Source: Pirellulimonas nuda (lineage in GTDB: Bacteria > Planctomycetota > Planctomycetia > Pirellulales > Lacipirellulaceae). Taken from it: 64,000 nt of DNA. This document shows, one piece after another, positions 10,203 to 19,657 of this stretch. A model generated the notes under the pieces. That model made no database searches and was not told the DNA's origin. It was given only the letters and a program-made list of their open reading frames with translations. Position 1 is the stretch's first letter. Every line of letters begins with the position of its first letter. The translations under genes were made by a program, and so were the position numbers. The DNA is taken from positions 3,100,001 through 3,164,000 of the forward strand of contig NZ_CP036291.1 in the NCBI RefSeq assembly GCF_007750855.1, in the 5' to 3' direction.

Positions 10203-10931
10203 CGGAGGCGGCGCGTCTCCCGGAGTGGCTTTGCGTTGGAGGAACGATCGTTCTAGGGATTCGTAGGAGCGGGTCTAATCTTGGGATTTGTCAAAGAGAT
10301 CCGTGCAGGGCGGCATGCTGTCGAAGTTCGACCGCGAGGGCCCGCTCGAACGGCGCCCAGTTCGAACTCTGCGAGGAGGCCTACGAAGGTGTGTCCGCCC
10401 CCGGCCGACAGCGGAGCGATGGCGTCTGCGCGAGCCCTCCGAAATAGCGACGATCGAGCCACACCCGACAAGGGAACCACAACACATGGCACGCTCCAAT
10501 TTGACGGGGCGGGGGCTGCGGTACGGGCGCCAACCAGGCGGCGTTTCCGCGGGGAGTATGTCGTAACGCCACGCCAACAGCAAGCTTTCCACTGGCGTCG
10601 GCGAGGGAATTGCTCACTTGAGTTCGATGCGGGCGGCTCACGGACTCTCGAACGATCGTCCTGTTCGGAGCGGGCGATTTCGTCGTCGAGCCGTGGTGTC
10701 GTGAACCGAGCTCCGTGAACAGCACGCGAGAAGGACTGACCACCCTGAGTTGTGAGCCTCGGCCAACCGAGGTGACATCGACGGGCCCTGATTGCGATAG
10801 TTGCCGCGTGCGCGGGGTTGTCCGGGCTTGACTGCTTCGCAGCAGCGCCCGTCCATTTGCTGTCCTAGTAATCGAGACGACCGGTTACAATCCGATCTCG
10901 ATCACAGACCAATGCGCATGGGGCCGCCAAG
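10203..10931. other. Intergenic gap, no recognisable gene
   Basis: This stretch has several short open frames but none with family resemblance or a convincing start. It contains the palindrome GAACGATCGTTC at 10241-10252, close to the sigma gene start. Near 10750-10800 a weak match (CCTCGGCCAACCGAGGTGA) recalls the core of the dispersed intergenic repeat seen elsewhere, too diverged to be sure. Confidence 0.4.
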
Positions 10932-12446
10932 ATGACATTCCAGCCGCTGCTGAGTTGTTCCTTGTTCGCGTGCGTGCTGCTCACACCCCCAGCGGTCGCA
11001 GGAGGCGCCACGCCGAGGTGCGAGGAATCTAGCAATGATGACTCCAACAGACTCGACCAAGCGTTAGAACTCGCCCGCATAGCCACGGGATACGGGGCGG
11101 GGAACGTTCCCGAAGCCAAGGCGAGACTCGCGCAGCTTGCCTACGGCGATAAGCGCCTTCTTGAGGGACTGGCGCCGCTGGTGCAACGGGAGGACCCAAT
11201 GGCGATCGTCGTCCTTGATCACGTGGGCCTCGCCGGCGTCCCATTGGCGCGGGAGTTCATCGGCGCCACGCGCCCCTTCGTCAAGTGCGCGACTCAATAC
11301 AACGCCCGAAGCGTGCTGCCCAACATTCGAGCAGCGCTCGCCGCGGACGGACCGCATCGAGCGCTGCTGGCCGAGCTAGCGCAAGACTCGAACATCGCCG
11401 TTCGAGAATGGGCCTTTGGGGTGATCGTCGAGTCAAACACGCAGCAAGAGCCACTGTTTTCCCAAGCGCTCAAGCCGTGGACCGATTTTTCCGACGAGAC
11501 AATTTCGGGCCGCCACTTCCGCATCGTCGCTTATCTCGCGGAGGCCAAAGTCGGTTCCAAAGCACTGCCCGCTGCGTCTCTGGCGGTGCGCTGCCTTGAG
11601 GGATCGATCAATAAGAAATGCGCCGCGACGGACCTGCTCGAGGACATCGGCGAACAGGCGCTTCCCGCCGTCAAAGCGGCGTTCGCGTCGGCCTCCGCCT
11701 CTCAACGAAGACGGGCGGCAATCTTCGTCGGGAACTGTCCGGAGTTCGCCGCGTCGCTCAAGCCCGAGGTCGAGCATTGCCTGGAAGACCCAGACACCGA
11801 CGTCCAAATTGCGGCCGCCTTTGCCTGGTGGAACCTTACGCACGACACTTCCCGCATCGAGTCGGTGCTGATCGCCGGTCTTCACAGCGCAAGTGGCATC
11901 ACCGCGTTGAGCGTCGTCGAAACGATCGGGGGGGAAAAGGCGTTCCTGATTCCGACCTGGCGCGAGCTCCTCCCACGCTACGCCGCAAAGGGCCGAATCC
12001 TGTGGCAGCTGACGCAAGCGGGACCGCGACGCATCGAGGCCGTTCCCGAGATCCGCAGCCTTCTCCACGGTGCCGACCCAGCCGCGGCCGCCAGTGCTTG
12101 CTGGGCGCTAGAGGCGTTCGGTCTGGATGACCCCGCTGAATCCGTGGAGGTGTTGTCCGGATGGTTGCCCAAGACTCGCGGAATGGATCGCTATGCCGTG
12201 CTCGGAGCCTTGCCGCGCTACGGAAGCCTTGCCAAACCAATGCTCCCGCTGCTCGCAGAGGAGCTCAACTCCGGTATGTCACAAAAGGCGGCAGACGTCC
12301 TCGCGGCGATCGGCGAGGACTCTCTGCCAGTGCTCGAAGAGGCCCTGAAAAGCGATCGCTCAGGCGTCCGTCAGGCTGCCCAGAGCGCGATCGACTCGAT
12401 CCATGCGAAGAAACACGAAGTGGACTTGCATGACCACGCAGGTTGA
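10932..12446 (+). CDS. Secreted HEAT-like repeat protein
   Basis: 504 residues with a signal peptide (MTFQPLLSCSLFACVLLTPPAVAG). The mature part is made of repeated amphipathic helix pairs with HEAT/PBS-like lines such as AAAFAWWNLTHD, ASACWALEAFGLDDPAE and VRQAAQSAIDSI. Such alpha-solenoids usually act as protein-binding scaffolds; no catalytic motif is visible. It stands alone, with the IS66 element starting about 110 bp after its stop. Specific function unknown. Confidence 0.85.
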   Translation: MTFQPLLSCSLFACVLLTPPAVAGGATPRCEESSNDDSNRLDQALELARIATGYGAGNVPEAKARLAQLAYGDKRLLEGLAPLVQREDPMAIVVLDHVGLAGVPLAREFIGATRPFVKCATQYNARSVLPNIRAALAADGPHRALLAELAQDSNIAVREWAFGVIVESNTQQEPLFSQALKPWTDFSDETISGRHFRIVAYLAEAKVGSKALPAASLAVRCLEGSINKKCAATDLLEDIGEQALPAVKAAFASASASQRRRAAIFVGNCPEFAASLKPEVEHCLEDPDTDVQIAAAFAWWNLTHDTSRIESVLIAGLHSASGITALSVVETIGGEKAFLIPTWRELLPRYAAKGRILWQLTQAGPRRIEAVPEIRSLLHGADPAAAASACWALEAFGLDDPAESVEVLSGWLPKTRGMDRYAVLGALPRYGSLAKPMLPLLAEELNSGMSQKAADVLAAIGEDSLPVLEEALKSDRSGVRQAAQSAIDSIHAKKHEVDLHDHAG

Positions 12447-12637
12447 GGGCGACCGCGGTCGGCTGCTTAGGCCTGTCCGTTCCGCTCGTCAATCACTGCC
12501 CATCCCCCCAAATGGACCTGGTCCCCGCAAGCGAGCGAATAAACCTCGACCGCGCCGCTGTGAGCGGACGGTGAAGTACATCTTGCGGCCGCCAGTAAGC
12601 TGGAGGAGTTCATTTTCTCGAGCTCCAGAGGCATGCG

Positions 12638-12976
12638 ATGGCGAAGCAGCAGCGTTCGGCGGAGAAAGAGTCGTTCTGGCGGTTGGCGCTTGAGGAGTTC
12701 GGGTCGAGCGGGCTTTCGGTGCGTGCGTTCTGTGAGCGTGAGGGGATCTCAACCGCGTCGTTCTATGCGTGGCGGCGATCGCTCCAGCAGCTGGACTCCG
12801 AGCCGGCGCGGGTGGAGCTGATCCCAGTCGACGTGGTCGAGCCACCCGGCGGGTTGTCCGCCGACCGTCTGGAGCTGACGACGCCGGGCGGTTTCACGCT
12901 CCGCTTCCCGGCCGACATCGGGCCGCGACAGCTGGGCGCCGTGCTTGGCGTGATCGAGGGAGGAGCGCCATGCTGA
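12638..12976 (+). CDS. tnpA: IS66 accessory protein TnpA
   Basis: 112 residues. The N-terminal helix-turn-helix (LALEEFGSSGLSVRAFCEREGISTASFYAWRR, described here by its key words SVRAFC, GIST, FYAWR) is the DNA-binding part typical of IS66 TnpA/IS3-type OrfA. Its stop overlaps the tnpB start by 7 bp, implying translational coupling. Needed together with TnpB and TnpC for IS66 movement. Confidence 0.92.
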   Translation: MAKQQRSAEKESFWRLALEEFGSSGLSVRAFCEREGISTASFYAWRRSLQQLDSEPARVELIPVDVVEPPGGLSADRLELTTPGGFTLRFPADIGPRQLGAVLGVIEGGAPC

Positions 12977-13320
12977 GCGTTGCGGCCGGCACGCGGGTCT
13001 TCGTCGCCAATGGCCCGACCGACATGCGAAAAGGGTTCGACGGCCTGCAGGGCTTGGTGACCGGGGTGTTGGAGCAAGACCCCCTCTCGGGATCCCTCTT
13101 CCTGTTCGTCAACCGACGGCGCGACAAGCTGAAGATCTTGTACTGGGACGGCGACGGCTTGGCGCTGTGGTACAGACGTCTGGAAGCGGGCACGTTTCAG
13201 CTGCCGCAGATGGCCGCCGACCAGCGGTCGGCCGAGATCCGCAGCGAAGAGCTGACCATGCTGCTGCGGGGTATCGACCTGAAGAGCGCCCGCCGCAAGC
13301 GGTTCTCGCTGGCGAGTTGA
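12970..13320 (+). CDS. tnpB: IS66 accessory protein TnpB (Orf2)
   Basis: 116 residues, usual length for IS66 TnpB. Recognised by GPTDMRKGFDGL, LFLFVNRRRDKLKILYWD and GFALWYRRLE-like lines (here DGLALWYRRLE). I choose the ATG at 12970 because it overlaps the tnpA stop and begins the family's conserved start. Role in transposition is required but mechanistically unclear. Confidence 0.93.
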   Translation: MLSVAAGTRVFVANGPTDMRKGFDGLQGLVTGVLEQDPLSGSLFLFVNRRRDKLKILYWDGDGLALWYRRLEAGTFQLPQMAADQRSAEIRSEELTMLLRGIDLKSARRKRFSLAS

Positions 13321-13363
13321 AAGATGCGATTGCGTTCGCGCGGCGCGTGGGTATAACGTCGGC

Positions 13364-15037
13364 ATGAACGTTGCCCAACTGCAACAAGAGAACCAGCGTC
13401 TGAAAGAGCGGCTCGCGCAGCTCGAGGCGACCGCAGAGCAGTTCACCGACCAGCTCGCACAGAAGCAGCGGCTGGTCGCGTCGCTCGAGCACCAGATCAA
13501 GCTGCTGCTGGAGCGGATCCGCGGATCGCGGCAAGAGCGGATCGACCCCGACCAGCTGCTGCTGTTCTCGCTGGACGAGCTCCGCGAGATAGCCGCTCAG
13601 CTCGAGCAGCCCCCCGGCGACCTGATCGAAGAGGGGCCCCCAGGGCGTCGCCGCAAGTCCCCCGGCCGCGTCGGCAAGTTGCCCGACCACCTCCAGCGCG
13701 AGGTCGTGCGTCACGAGCTCCCTGAGGCCGAGCGGGCCTGCCCCGGCTGCGGCGCCCAGCGTGAAGAGATCGGCGTCGAGAGCAGCGAGCAGCTCGAGCT
13801 GGTCCCGGCCCGCCTGAAGGTCGTCCAGCACGACCGGGTGAAGTACGCCTGCCGTGGCTGCCAGGAGCACGTGGCGATCGCCGATAAGCCGCCGCAGCCG
13901 ATCGAAAAAGGCCTCCCCGGCCCCGGGCTGTGCGCCCACACGGTGCTGAGCAAGTTCGGGGATCACGTGCCCCTCTACCGGCAAGAAGACATCCACGCGC
14001 GGCTCGGCAAGACGATCCGCCGCAGCACGCTGTGCGGCTGGCAGGCGGCGCTAGCGCAGCTGGCGCTGCCGCTGGTGATGCGGATGAAGCACTTGGTCCT
14101 CCAGTCGCAAGTGATCCACACCGACGACACCTCGATCAAGATGCTCGAGCCGGGCCGTGGGGTGACGCGGACCTGCAAGTTCTGGCCCTACCTGGGGGAC
14201 TGGCTTCACCCCTACGCGGTATACGACTTCACCACGAGCCGAGAACGCGACGGACCCAGGAAGTTCCTGCAAGGATTCCAGGGCTACCTTCAAGCAGACG
14301 CCTACTCGGGCTACGACTGCATCTACGCGGGGCAGCAAGTGCAAGAAGTGGCCTGTTGGGTCCACGCGCGGCGGTACTGGCATCAGGCGCAGGACAACGA
14401 CCCGGTCCGCGCCAACACGGCGCTGTCGTTCATCGCTCGGCTGTCGCAGGTCGAGAAGCAGCTGCGGGGGGCGTGCCCCGAGAAGAACCCGCAAGGGGAG
14501 CGTGACTTCGACGCAGTGGCCGCAGGGCGGCGGGCGCACGCCACGCCGATCCTCGACCAGTTCAAGGCGTGGCTCGATCGCGAGAGCGAGGACCAACGGG
14601 TCTTGCCCAAGAGCCCGATTCGCGCAGCGTTTACCTACACCCAGAACCAATGGGAGGCGCTCTGCCGCTACACCGAGCAGGGCTACCTGGCGTATGACAA
14701 CAACACTGCCGAGAGGCTGGTTAAGCTTCCGGCAATCGGCAGGAAGAACTTTTTGTTCGTCGGAAGCGAAAATGGCGGCCGGGGCGCGGCGGCGATGTAC
14801 TCGCTGGTGAGCAGCGCCAAGGCGAACGGGGTGGAGCCGTTCGCGTGGCTGCGAGAGCTGTTCACGCAGCTGCCCTACCGGAGGGAAAGCGAGGCGTTCG
14901 CGCAGACGCGGCGAGGCCAGCCCGTGACCAGCGACGGGCTCGACGACCTGCTCCCCGACCACTGGCTGGCGGCGAACCCGAAACACGTCTGGAAGATCGA
15001 CGAGGTCCGCCGCAAAGAACGCAAACGCTATGAATGA
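13364..15037 (+). CDS. tnpC: IS66 transposase TnpC
   Basis: 557 residues. A coiled-coil leader rich in Gln/Glu/Leu is followed by the IS66 zinc-finger region (CPGCGAQ and YACRGCQEH), then the DDE core: HTDDTSIKML, YLQADAYSGYD, CWVHARRYWHQA and YDNNTAERLVKLPAIGRKNFLF. The conserved C-terminal tail (LLPDHW) is present. Full length and unbroken, so probably functional. It overlaps the next small gene by 8 bp. Confidence 0.95.
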   Translation: MNVAQLQQENQRLKERLAQLEATAEQFTDQLAQKQRLVASLEHQIKLLLERIRGSRQERIDPDQLLLFSLDELREIAAQLEQPPGDLIEEGPPGRRRKSPGRVGKLPDHLQREVVRHELPEAERACPGCGAQREEIGVESSEQLELVPARLKVVQHDRVKYACRGCQEHVAIADKPPQPIEKGLPGPGLCAHTVLSKFGDHVPLYRQEDIHARLGKTIRRSTLCGWQAALAQLALPLVMRMKHLVLQSQVIHTDDTSIKMLEPGRGVTRTCKFWPYLGDWLHPYAVYDFTTSRERDGPRKFLQGFQGYLQADAYSGYDCIYAGQQVQEVACWVHARRYWHQAQDNDPVRANTALSFIARLSQVEKQLRGACPEKNPQGERDFDAVAAGRRAHATPILDQFKAWLDRESEDQRVLPKSPIRAAFTYTQNQWEALCRYTEQGYLAYDNNTAERLVKLPAIGRKNFLFVGSENGGRGAAAMYSLVSSAKANGVEPFAWLRELFTQLPYRRESEAFAQTRRGQPVTSDGLDDLLPDHWLAANPKHVWKIDEVRRKERKRYE

Positions 15038-15323
15038 CCTCTGCCACAAGCTCCAGCTGCTGCCCGAAGAACGCGCCCTGATCCTGAAGCACGGCTACCC
15101 GTTCGAGCGTCTGGAGAACGCACTAAAGCGGTGGTCGAAGAGCCAGGCAATCAAGCGGATCTCGGTGAGCGAATGGGAGCTCTCGATGCTGATTGGCGAG
15201 CTGTCGCGCACCTTCAATCACGGCGAAGCCGGCGCGGACGAAGACGACCTCATCGCGCTGTGCGACCGGCTAGAGTACACCCAGCAAACTGGCGACGGCG
15301 ACCTCGAGATGCTCGGCTGGTAG
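15030..15323 (+). CDS. Small accessory gene carried inside the IS66 element
   Basis: 97 residues, starting inside the end of tnpC (8-bp overlap) and ending about 50 bp before the right inverted repeat, so it belongs to the element. Mostly helical and charged (ERLENALKRWSKSQAIK, MLIGELSRTF, LIALCDRLEYTQ). I do not recognise a domain. Its coupling to tnpC suggests it is made with the transposase, perhaps as a modulator (inference). Confidence 0.7.
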   Translation: MNDLCHKLQLLPEERALILKHGYPFERLENALKRWSKSQAIKRISVSEWELSMLIGELSRTFNHGEAGADEDDLIALCDRLEYTQQTGDGDLEMLGW

Positions 15324-15371
15324 CGGTGGCGCTCGTGGCGTTTCGGGCTGTGGGTTTCACCGTCCGCTCAC

Positions 15372-15480
15372 CGCGCCGCTCACGGATCGGATGCAGCCGC
15401 GGAATTTGGCGGAGGTCATCGGCCCGATGAAGCGTATGGCTCACTGCAAGTCGCAGCGGATGCACCAGAGGAGACGGCGA
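15372..15480. repeat. Dispersed intergenic repeat, partial copy (left part)
   Basis: From about 15387 to 15465 the sequence closely follows 20587-20670: GGATGC(A/G)GCCGCGGA then GGAGGTC, then TGGCTCACTG. It corresponds to the left part of the longer copy at 20.6-20.9 kb. The IS66 element is inserted directly to its left. Confidence 0.6.
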
Positions 15481-15601
15481 AGGATCGCGCAGAACGGACA
15501 GAGTCATCGTCGCCAAGGATCGACCGTTGTGGCTACCCAGACGGGCAAACTTGCTGGTATTGGTCCAACCGCCTTCCGTTCAGCGCTGACCGGATATGCA
15601 G

Positions 15602-15748
15602 TATCCCTTTCATGCTGTCAACGTGCGGGAATCGCGCTAGCTGGTAAGTCCCCGGCGTTATCGGAGGCTTAATTTTGCGAGGCGTTTGGTTCCTCGTCGA
15701 TCCTAATCAGGGAGCACCAGGGAAATCACGCTAGCTTGAAAAGGGATG
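15602..15748. mobile_element. MITE-like element, copy 1
   Basis: A 147-bp non-coding element with imperfect terminal inverted repeats (TATCCCTTTCATGCT on the left; the right end reads CATCCCTTTTCAAGCT on the other strand). It is about four-fifths identical over its whole length to the copy at 22796-22941. It is flanked by 12-bp direct repeats that differ at one base (CCGGATATGCAG at 15590-15601, CCGGATCTGCAG at 15749-15760). It sits about 150 bp before the start of the split leucine-rich-repeat gene and could affect its promoter. Confidence 0.75.
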
Positions 15749-15898
15749 CCGGATCTGCAGGCGTACGCCGTACGCCTTATTATGTGCCTGAGGATTCCAC
15801 ACGACTGTTGCGCTGTTCTATAAGAAGGGAGCGACGGCTGCTCTTGGAATAGAGGCTGTTGCCGCCAACGGGTCGACTGACCGCAAAGGGATGGGATT

Positions 15899-16129
15899 AT
15901 GTTGCGCATTCTGATCGGCGTGTGTTTGCTGCTATCGACAACCAAGCCGAGCGCTGCGGCCGACAATGACTCGCGTCTGCTCAGCACCGATTGGCTGACG
16001 CCATCACTTGAGATCAACTCTCTGTGGACGAATGTGTGCCGTGTAGAACTGACGATCAATGACGAAGAAGTTGACGGTCCCTGCGGAACGATGATTCTGT
16101 ACACGGGTACGCCCAGCTTCAACCTTTTT
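15899..16129 (+). pseudogene. Secreted LRR protein gene, fragment 1 of 3
   Basis: The start of a gene cut by two insertion sequences. The ATG at 15899 begins a signal peptide (MLRILIGVCLLLSTTKPSAAA) and reads in frame to LYTGTPSFNLF at the IS5-family left end. Removing 16130-17187 (the element plus one copy of the TTTTT duplication) and 18107-19657 (the second element plus one copy of TTAG) gives a single unbroken frame of 651 residues. As it stands only about 76 native residues can be made before reading into the element. Function unknown: an exported protein whose C-terminal half carries leucine-rich repeats. Confidence 0.88.
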
Positions 16130-17182
16130 GGGGCCTTGTTGACTAACCCCATGCGAACAACGGCATGCCAAGGGTGACGAAAACATTGAGCAGTTTGCAG
16201 CGGAGTGCGACCTCGGTCGCCTGATTAGCGAGCGTCCGGTTCTTCAGGCGGTCGCCGAAGTTCGTCTTGAGTCGAAACATGGCGGTTTCACCCAGGCTGC
16301 GTCGGTGGTAGCCGATCGATTCTTTCCACGCTTTCTTGCCGTCGCGGCGGATCTGCCGAAGGCACTCGTCGCGCTCCAGCGGCTCGGCCGACGCGTTGCC
16401 GTGCTGCTTGATCTTGGCGTTCTTGCGCGGCGGGATCACTTGGTGGATCGACTCCCCTTGGAGGTAGTTACGCACTTTCCACTGGTCGTAGGCGCCGTCG
16501 CCGTAAAACGTCTGGACTTCGGCTTCGACTTGCTCCAGCAGCGGCTCGACCGCATCGCCGTCGTGGGTGTCGGCGCCCGTCACGACCTGGGCGACGATGG
16601 TGTGGGTGGCCGGATCGACGGCCAGGTGAACCTTCCGCCAAGTGCGACGCTTGCCCACCCCGTGCTTCTTCACCTTCCACTCCCCCTCGCCGTAGACCTT
16701 GAGGCCCGTGCTGTCGACCACCACCTCGATCGGTCCCGTGGTCGCACGCAGGTCGATCAAGACCCCCAGCTTGGCCGCTCGCTTCTGCAGCGAGGTGTAG
16801 TCGGGGATCGCCACCTCGGCCTGCATCAGCTTCGCGAGAGCCCGGCCGAAGCCTTCGGTCTGCCGGTACGGCAGGCGGAATAGCTCACGGATCATCAGCA
16901 GCGTTTCGACCGCCACGTCGCTGTAGAGGAACGGCCGGCCGACCTTCTTCCGGTCGTTCTCGTGCTCCCAGGCGTCGATCACCGCGTCATCAAACCAGAA
17001 GGTGATGTCGCCCCGCCTTACCAACGACTCGTTGTAGTCCCGCCAGTTCGTTACCTTGTAGGCGAGCTTCCTCGGCTTGCTAGCAGGCTGCGTCATCGTT
17101 CGCTCCGTCGGTCTGAATACAGAAGGGACTCCGTCCGGAACCGATCTACGCAGCGTTTCTAGCGTTTGTTCGACAAGGCCCC
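16130..17182. mobile_element. IS5-family insertion sequence inside the LRR gene
   Basis: A 1053-bp element with inverted ends GGGGCCTTGTTGAC (from 16130) and GGGGCCTTGTCGAA (reading inward from 17182). It is flanked by TTTTT on both sides (16125-16129 and 17183-17187), a likely target duplication, although a homopolymer is weaker evidence than a mixed sequence. The strongest support is that deleting the element with one TTTTT restores the host reading frame. It holds one transposase gene on the minus strand. Confidence 0.85.
16143..17096 (-). CDS. IS5 family transposase
   Basis: Started at ATG 17096 (MTQPASKPRK), giving 317 residues, normal for the family; the longer frame to 17246 would begin outside the element. 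DDE core seen in VVVDSTGLKVYGEGEW, FYGDGAYDQWKVRNYL and the Glu-bearing RRSLGETAMFRLKTNFGD. DUF4096-like N-terminus (ITFWFDDAVIDAW). No frameshift, so likely active. Confidence 0.95.
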   Translation of the reverse strand: MTQPASKPRKLAYKVTNWRDYNESLVRRGDITFWFDDAVIDAWEHENDRKKVGRPFLYSDVAVETLLMIRELFRLPYRQTEGFGRALAKLMQAEVAIPDYTSLQKRAAKLGVLIDLRATTGPIEVVVDSTGLKVYGEGEWKVKKHGVGKRRTWRKVHLAVDPATHTIVAQVVTGADTHDGDAVEPLLEQVEAEVQTFYGDGAYDQWKVRNYLQGESIHQVIPPRKNAKIKQHGNASAEPLERDECLRQIRRDGKKAWKESIGYHRRSLGETAMFRLKTNFGDRLKNRTLANQATEVALRCKLLNVFVTLGMPLFAWG

Positions 17183-17187
17183 TTTTT

Positions 17188-18106
17188 GGCGATGCCGACA
17201 AGAGCACCCTGCGGCAAAAGCAGATCCGCATCTCACTCGCAAACATGGTCGACGCTACCGCAGCGGTGGGCAGCAGTCAGGAGGACACGGCGAGTCGAAC
17301 GCTGTATCAGATCGCCTCCGATGAACTGCCGGTGGACTCGCTGCAACTCGTCGTTTCCGCAAGAGAACTAGGCGAAAGCCGATTGCTTGTCACCGATCCG
17401 GAACGGAAGACGTTCGCCCATATAGTGCCGCTCCAGAATGCGTCGCATCCCAATCAAGCAAGGCGATATGCCGCGAGCGACCCCAGTAATCTAAGCCTTG
17501 CCTCGGAACGAATCGGGATCTTCGGTAAGTTCGCCGAAATGAAGTTTAATCAGAATCCGAACCATTTCGGGTTCAACCATTTCGGCGACGTCACCTTCAC
17601 GACCGCGCTTGCTGGATACCCTCTCAGCATCAAGCTGCATGACTTGCACGAGCGTGACCCGCTGGGAAGCGGCCGTCGGTTGTTCCGCTGCGAATTTGCT
17701 CCTCGGCCTGAGCTGTTCAGAACAATTGAGGAAGCCGATGGGCATCGAGAGCCTGCCGTGGAATGGGTCTTGGTGCTGCACCCTCTCGAGGGGGGTTGGC
17801 ATCGACTCTTGGACCAAAGGTCGGGCAAAGTCCGCCGAGCTATCCCAATGCACTCGGCGAGACTTCGGGCGTGGCTCGGCCTAAGAGAAAAGCTCGCCGA
17901 TGCCGATCCCATCGAGCGGGACGTTTTTCAGCGGGTCTCCAGCGACATTCCCTACTTCAGCCGTTTCAAGGTAAAGGATGGGCACATCGTCGGTGTAGAG
18001 TTGTATCTAACGGCAACAAACAAGCACGTGATACGACATCTCGTCGATTTGCCTAGGCTCGAGTCGCTGACCCTGCAGGGCGAATCTCCATCGGGAAAGC
18101 TCTTAG
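17188..18106 (+). pseudogene. Secreted LRR protein gene, fragment 2 of 3
   Basis: Continues from fragment 1 in the same frame (FGDADKSTLRQKQIRISL) and runs 306 codons to the left end of the IS701-family element (ESPSGKLL). It has no start of its own. The sequence holds no catalytic motif I can name; near its end DLPRLESLTLQG is the first leucine-rich repeat. A frame to 18120 only adds residues encoded by the IS end. Confidence 0.85.
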
Positions 18107-19653
18107 CACTACAGCGCTAGGTCACGTCCATCTGCAGCGTATCAGGCCTTTGAGAATGATGCCGTTTCTCCGCAGTTTTTTCAGGGTTCGCTTCCGGTGG
18201 GAGGCCCGCGCGGCGGCGTTGCGTTGTTGCCAGTGCTGGATGACGTTGGCGGTGTGCTCGATGAGCGTCGGCGAGGCCCGGCCGTTACGCTGCCAACTCG
18301 GCAGCAGCGCGCCGACGGCGGCGTGGACTTGGCAGACCGTGACCTCCGGATTTTTTCCCCCGCAGCCGTTCACGACAGCGGGCCAGGAACAAGTAGCTGA
18401 CGCACGACAGGATCAAGTGGCGTTTGAGACCGAGGTAACAGCGGCCCTCCCACTGATCGAGTCCGATCTCCTGCTTCTGGTCGCGGAAGCACCGTTCGAC
18501 GCGCCACCGCGAGAACGCAACCAGCAACAACGTCTCGATGGTCGTGTCGGACAGGGCGTTGCTGATGAAATACTTCACCTCATCGTGGTTCAATGCGTTG
18601 CGGGCGACGAGCAGGTGGAGTTCGATCCCCGGCAACCCGTCGTCGTTCTTCATGACGATGCGGGCGTGCTTCGCCTCCCACACGAGCGGCCCCTTCTCGC
18701 CGTCCTTCACGTAGTACCGGGTCCACGCTTGATCGCGCAGCTCGGGCCAGTTCTCGGCGAGGTCTTGCACGCTCTGCGGGGCGCTCGCTGCGGCGACCAA
18801 CCGCGGGACCTTGCGGGGCCGGCCGCGACCGCCGCGGCGAAAGGGTCGCTCCGTCACGCGCGGCCGGTCGGTCCAACACGAGAACGTCGTCGGGACCTCG
18901 GCGACGAAGCGTTGCTTTCGACCGTCCAAGCCCTGCAAAAACAGCGGCTTTCCGCCGTAGCCTTCGTCGAACGTCAGCCAGTCGAACATCACGCCGTGGG
19001 CCGCGGCCCGATCGCAAAGCTCCAGGGCGATCTTCCACTTGGAGCGGTAGACCATGTCCTCGGGAATGCCGGCGGCCCGACACCGCTGGCGGTCCTCCGA
19101 CCAACTCTCCGGCAAGAACAACTCGCCGTCGACCAGCGCGTGGAAGTCGCCGGTCGCGTAGCCCAAGTGGACCGTGACGATGCCGTTCTCCTGCTTGCCG
19201 ACGCAGCCGCAGTACTGCCGCTGCACGCCGGGCGTCTTGTCCCCCTTCTTGACGTCGCTCGTTTCGTCGATCAGGCCGATCGAGTGCGGCCCCGCATGAT
19301 CTCGGAGGACGATCTCTTGGAGTCGCCGGCGCACGGCGTCTTCGTCCCAGCGGTGCTGGGCCAGGAACTCTTGCAGCGTCCGCGGCGCCACTCCGGCGGC
19401 CAGCGCCATCGGCTCGCAACTCTTCGCGGGCAGTTCGGAGAGTTGGCCTTCGACGTAGGTTGGCAAGTGCGCACGAGTATCTCGACGCGAGAAACAGGCG
19501 TCGAATTCGTGCAAGTAACTCGTCAATTCCGGCTTCAAACGGCGGATCTCATCGGCGTCCATGCTAGCGGCCCTGCGCCAGGTCGCCCCCCTGCGACACC
19601 AACAACATGGCCGATCGCCCAAACGCAAACAAGATCAACGTAGCGCTGTAGTA
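18107..19653. mobile_element. IS701-family insertion sequence inside the LRR gene
   Basis: A 1547-bp element whose ends share ACTACAGCGCTA (from 18108, and reading inward from 19652). The 4-bp duplication TTAG is present at 18103-18106 and 19654-19657, which fits the YTAG target reported for the IS701 family. Removing the element plus one TTAG rejoins the host gene in frame (KLL then GQLDSLNNL). One transposase gene lies inside on the minus strand. Confidence 0.88.
18285..19562 (-). CDS. IS701 family transposase
   Basis: 425 residues from ATG 19562 (MDADEIRRLKPEL), as in relatives. DDE signatures: GLIDETSDVKKGDKTPGVQRQY, FDWLTFDEGYGGKP and a late SRWRVERCFRDQKQEIGLDQWEGR with the catalytic Glu. 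The frame is intact. The C-terminus ends in an arginine-rich tail (SPRRRRRAAAELAA), possibly slightly different from the family norm. Confidence 0.94.
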   Translation of the reverse strand: MDADEIRRLKPELTSYLHEFDACFSRRDTRAHLPTYVEGQLSELPAKSCEPMALAAGVAPRTLQEFLAQHRWDEDAVRRRLQEIVLRDHAGPHSIGLIDETSDVKKGDKTPGVQRQYCGCVGKQENGIVTVHLGYATGDFHALVDGELFLPESWSEDRQRCRAAGIPEDMVYRSKWKIALELCDRAAAHGVMFDWLTFDEGYGGKPLFLQGLDGRKQRFVAEVPTTFSCWTDRPRVTERPFRRGGRGRPRKVPRLVAAASAPQSVQDLAENWPELRDQAWTRYYVKDGEKGPLVWEAKHARIVMKNDDGLPGIELHLLVARNALNHDEVKYFISNALSDTTIETLLLVAFSRWRVERCFRDQKQEIGLDQWEGRCYLGLKRHLILSCVSYLFLARCRERLRGKKSGGHGLPSPRRRRRAAAELAA

Positions 19654-19657
19654 TTAG

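Larger units (their letters stand above)
12560..15371. mobile_element. Complete IS66-family insertion sequence
   Basis: A 2812-bp element. Both ends carry the inverted repeat GTGAGCGGACGGTGAA (12560-12575, and reverse-complemented ending at 15371), and 9-bp direct repeats CGCGCCGCT abut both ends (12551-12559 and 15372-15380). The family normally makes 8-bp duplications, so one base may be chance. Inside are tnpA, tnpB, tnpC and a short fourth gene, all plus strand and overlapping or closely spaced, with no frameshift. It looks recent and intact. Confidence 0.92.

Noticed and set aside
18150..19643. A 497-codon plus-strand frame
   Set aside because: Antisense to the IS701 transposase; no domain resemblance.
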